Below, one piece after another: positions 61,613 to 64,000 of a stretch of 64,000 nt of DNA (the stretch's first letter is position 1; each line of letters begins with the position of its first letter). Source of the stretch: an uncultured Desulfovibrio sp. (GTDB taxonomy: Bacteria; Desulfobacterota; Desulfovibrionia; Desulfovibrionales; Desulfovibrionaceae); the NCBI RefSeq assembly GCF_902477725.1, contig NZ_CABSIF010000002.1, positions 124,001 through 188,000 on the forward strand, given 5' to 3'. The notes under the pieces are model-generated. The model was not told where the DNA came from. It did no database searches and was given only the letters and a program-made list of their open reading frames with translations. A program made the position numbers and the translations under genes.

Positions 61613-62254
61613 ATGCATCACCATCCCCCAGCCGATTCCATCCCCATATCGGCTTTGCAGCATTATCTGTTCTGCCCCCGGCAGTGTGCACTCATCCATC
61701 TGGAACAGCTCTGGACGGAAAACGTGTACACTGCCGAGGGCCGTCAGCTGCACGAAAAAGCCCACAGCAGCGCATCTGAAAGTCGCGGCGACAGCAAAAC
61801 TGTTTCAGGGCTGCTGCTCTGCTCGCGCGCTCTTGGCCTGACAGGGCAGGCAGACGTTGTGGAGTTTCATCGGCACGGCAATGTCTGGCAGCCGTACCCT
61901 GTTGAATACAAGCGGGGCCGCCCCAAAAGCATGGCGGCAGACCGTATCCAGCTCTGCGCTCAAGCCCTCTGTCTCGAAGAAATGCTGCGAGTCTCCATTC
62001 CTGAAGGGGCGTTGTTTTACGGCAAAACCCGGCGGCGGCAAGTAGTCGCTCTTGACGACGCCCTGCGGGATGAAACCCGCGCCACTATTCTTGCCGTGCA
62101 GGATTTGTTGAATAAAGGGCTTACCCCTGCGCCTCCGCCTTTGGAAATAGCCAACACCATCTGCCCGGCGTGCTCGCTGAGCGACGCCTGCCTGCCCCTT
62201 GCTCCGCAGACCTCGGCTGCGAGCTATCTGCAATCCGTGCTGGAGAGCATATGA
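61613..62254 (+). CDS. cas4: Cas4 nuclease, intact copy
   Basis: The 213-residue Fe-S exonuclease trims prespacers so that they carry the right PAM. It has the first cluster Cys in LFCPRQCALIH, RecB-type nuclease motifs GQADVVEFH and PYPVEYKRGRPK (Asp and Glu-x-Lys), QLCAQALCLEEM, and C-terminal cluster ligands CPACSLSDAC. A new ribosome binding site AAGGAAG precedes the ATG at 61613, replacing the original coupling to cas7c. Its stop overlaps the cas1 start (ATGA). Confidence 0.94.
   Translation: MHHHPPADSIPISALQHYLFCPRQCALIHLEQLWTENVYTAEGRQLHEKAHSSASESRGDSKTVSGLLLCSRALGLTGQADVVEFHRHGNVWQPYPVEYKRGRPKSMAADRIQLCAQALCLEEMLRVSIPEGALFYGKTRRRQVVALDDALRDETRATILAVQDLLNKGLTPAPPPLEIANTICPACSLSDACLPLAPQTSAASYLQSVLESI
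61631..61768 (+). repeat. Direct repeat, right copy (cas4 5' end)
   Basis: Right-hand copy of the 138-bp repeat, inside the intact cas4. The left copy is at 61004-61141. Only one mismatch is visible across the core. Confidence 0.93.
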
Positions 62255-63270
62255 AACCGCTGCTCAATACACTGTTTGTGACTACTCAGGAAAGTTATTT
62301 GGCTAAAGACGGCGAATGCGTGGCCGTGTACCAGGGAGATGCGCTTAAAGGAAAAATCCCCATCCACACGCTTGGCGGGCTTGTGCTGTTTGGGCAGATT
62401 TCGTGCAGTCCTTTTTTGTTGGGTCACTGCGCGGAAAACGGTGTAACAGTGTCGTGGTTGACCCAATATGGGCGGTTTCTGGCATCCATGCACGGGCCAG
62501 TGAGCGGCAATGTGCTGTTGCGGCGTGAGCAATACCGCCGTGCGGATGATGATGCGGCGTCTGCCGCCATTGCCTCCGCTATGGTAATCGGAAAAATCGC
62601 CAATTGCCGCACGGTGCTGATGCGCGCAGCGCGCGAGAGGCCGGCTGCAAGTCTTGACGCAGCAGTGGCCCGGCTGGCCCAATGCCTTGCCCGCCTGCGC
62701 GAGCCTTTGCCGCTCAATATGGTACGTGGCGTTGAAGGTGAGGCGGCGCAAGTGTATTTTGGCGTATTTGCCAACCTTATTCAGGCAAAAGACGCCGCCT
62801 TCCGCTTTGATGGCCGCAACCGCCGTCCACCTCTCGATGCTGTTAACTGCCTTCTTTCCTTTCTATATACACTTCTGGCGCACGATGTTCGCGGGGCGCT
62901 GGAAAGCTGCGGGCTTGATCCTGCCGTGGGCTTTTTGCACCGCGACAGGCCCGGACGCCCCAGTCTGGCTCTGGACATAATGGAAGAATTTCGCCCGTAT
63001 TTGGCAGATCGCCTGGCTTGTACGCTTATCAACCGCGGGCAAGTGAAGGCCAAAGGCTTTCGTAAAACAGAATCTGGCGCGGTGATTATGGACGATGCCA
63101 CGCGCAAAGATGTGATCTCTGCATGGCAGGAGCGAAAACAGGAGACTGTGGAGCATCCTTTTTTGCAGGAAAAAATGGCGGCAGGCTTGTTATATCATTG
63201 TCAGGCGCGTTTGCTCGCCCGATATCTGCGTGGCGATCTGGATGCTTACCCACCCTTTGTGATTCGGTGA
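62251..63270 (+). CDS. cas1: CRISPR integrase Cas1
   Basis: The 339-residue protein inserts new spacers together with Cas2. It has an N-terminal beta domain (TTQESYLAKDGECVAVYQ) and a helical catalytic domain with metal ligands Glu in RGVEGEAAQVYFG, His in VGFLHRDRPGRPSLALDIMEEFRP and Asp/Glu in the same segment. The type I-C style length is normal. It starts within the cas4 stop. Confidence 0.96.
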   Translation: MKPLLNTLFVTTQESYLAKDGECVAVYQGDALKGKIPIHTLGGLVLFGQISCSPFLLGHCAENGVTVSWLTQYGRFLASMHGPVSGNVLLRREQYRRADDDAASAAIASAMVIGKIANCRTVLMRAARERPAASLDAAVARLAQCLARLREPLPLNMVRGVEGEAAQVYFGVFANLIQAKDAAFRFDGRNRRPPLDAVNCLLSFLYTLLAHDVRGALESCGLDPAVGFLHRDRPGRPSLALDIMEEFRPYLADRLACTLINRGQVKAKGFRKTESGAVIMDDATRKDVISAWQERKQETVEHPFLQEKMAAGLLYHCQARLLARYLRGDLDAYPPFVIR

Positions 63271-63274
63271 CGTC

Positions 63275-63565
63275 ATGCTTGTACTGGTAAGCTACGATGT
63301 AAATACACAGGATGCGGCTGGAAAGCGCCGTCTGCGCAAAATTGCCCGCCATTGTGAAAATTGGGGGCAGCGCGTGCAGTTTTCTGTTTTTGAGTGCGTG
63401 GTTGATCCTGCCCAATGGGTTGCCTTACGCAATAATTTGCTGGACTGCATGGATGAGGAAAAAGATAGCCTGCGCTTTTACTTTTTGGGCGCGAACTGGA
63501 AAAATCGCGTGGAGCATGTTGGGGCAAAACCATCATATGATCCTCAGGGAACGTTGATTCTGTAG
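63275..63565 (+). CDS. cas2: Cas2
   Basis: The 96-residue ferredoxin-fold protein forms the core of the Cas1-Cas2 integration complex. It begins MLVLVSYDVNTQDAAGKRRLRKIAR with the conserved Asp, then QRVQFSVFECVVDPAQW. It starts four bases after the cas1 stop and is the last cas gene. Confidence 0.96.
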   Translation: MLVLVSYDVNTQDAAGKRRLRKIARHCENWGQRVQFSVFECVVDPAQWVALRNNLLDCMDEEKDSLRFYFLGANWKNRVEHVGAKPSYDPQGTLIL

Positions 63566-63835
63566 ATAACGAACATAATTACGAAGTGGCAGGCTGAGAG
63601 TGTCAGCAGAGACCAGAGTGGCAGAGGAGGGGATATGTGTACTTCTGGCAGACAACCCGCGAGAACCTGAAGCGCACAGCATTTTTCTGGGAAGTACTCG
63701 ATTTTTTAACAATATGATTTTATTGTAGTAAATTTTTTGAGTGGTTTTGCTTAATGCAAATTTTATTCGAGGTTCGTGGCCCTCTCGAAAAATGCCCTGC
63801 ATATCATTGCAGGGCAAAGGCGAAAAAGGGTCACA
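63566..63835 (+). promoter_or_regulatory. CRISPR leader
   Basis: A 270-bp AT-rich non-coding region between cas2 and the first repeat. It contains an 8-bp inverted repeat (TGCCCTGC ... GCAGGGCA, 63793-63816) ending 19 bp before the first repeat, possibly an integration-complex or host-factor site. A pre-crRNA promoter should lie in 63700-63790, but I cannot fix it. Confidence 0.75.
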
Positions 63836-64000
63836 GTCGCTCCCCGTGCGGGAGCGTGGATTGAAGCTGTTTGAATGGTTATAACAAGCAGTGTTTTTCC
63901 AGTCGCTCCCCGTGCGGGAGCGTGGATTGAAGCCGATATTATGCCCCATGTAGGATTTTAACGCAAGTCGCTCCCCGTGCGGGAGCGTGGATTGAAGCAT
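63836..64000 (+). CRISPR. Type I-C CRISPR array, leader end (three repeats, cut by window edge)
   Basis: Three identical 32-base repeats at 63836-63867, 63902-63933 and 63967-63998 start GTCGCTCCCC and end GTGGATTGAAGC, with an internal 7-bp stem CGCTCCC/GGGAGCG. Spacers are 34 bases (63868-63901) and 33 bases (63934-63966). The array is oriented with transcription from the leader, as the 3' handle ATTGAAGC shows, and continues beyond the window. Confidence 0.97.

Overview
The window looks like a chromosomal segment of a Desulfovibrio-type sulfate reducer (Desulfobacterota). Gene content supports this: the order ispE - tRNA-Gln - prs - rplY - pth - carD - rho, a hemerythrin-tailed chemoreceptor, a TIGR03960-type radical SAM protein, and a G+C-rich background. 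This assignment is inferred from content and order; no 16S gene is present.

Positions 1-14741 are almost entirely minus-strand housekeeping genes: rho, carD, pth, a hydrolase, rplY, prs, tRNA-Gln, ispE, hslV, an M48 protease, cysS, rpiB, a LolB-like lipoprotein, a TPR lipoprotein and an RpoH-like sigma factor. Positions 15039-24749 are mostly plus strand: metH, a TlpA-like thioredoxin, a short ArgA-like acetyltransferase, hpt, a zinc-ribbon membrane protein, an amino-acid permease, dsbD and cheW, with tRNA-Lys on the minus strand. Positions 25194-34695 carry an SGNH esterase, the radical SAM protein, rnc, a flagellin with a clear sigma-54 promoter, and a complete GltIJKL-type amino-acid ABC transporter.

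Positions 35539-42570 form a signalling island: a chemoreceptor-hemerythrin fusion, a periplasmic-binding-domain diguanylate cyclase and a large PAS-GAF-GGDEF-EAL protein. Positions 42718-53899 return to core functions: an acyltransferase, rarA, rsmE, an unrecognised 572-residue protein, a GAF protein next to mreB, suhB, a degenerate Nudix-like protein, rimI, tpiA, secG and an Smr protein.

Positions 53900-64000 are a defence locus. An AT-rich stretch with decayed gene remnants leads into a complete type I-C CRISPR-Cas operon: cas3-cas5c-cas8c-cas7c-cas4-cas1-cas2, then a leader and the first three repeats of an array that runs off the window. The main discovery sits between cas7c and cas4. 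The 5' end of cas4 is duplicated, and the two copies bracket about 470 bp. This insert holds an AT-rich promoter, a strong Shine-Dalgarno with a 25-codon mini-ORF (two consecutive rare TTA codons), a structured RNA, and a lone diverged CRISPR repeat with a compensatory-changed stem. The pseudo-spacer after that repeat matches the insert's own promoter at 13 of the first 16 positions, directly next to a type I-C TTC PAM. This is the layout expected of a CreTA-type module, in which Cascade guided by a crRNA-like antitoxin represses a toxin RNA so that loss of the cas genes is punished, or of a crRNA-like autoregulator. Function is inferred; the sequence match is directly visible.
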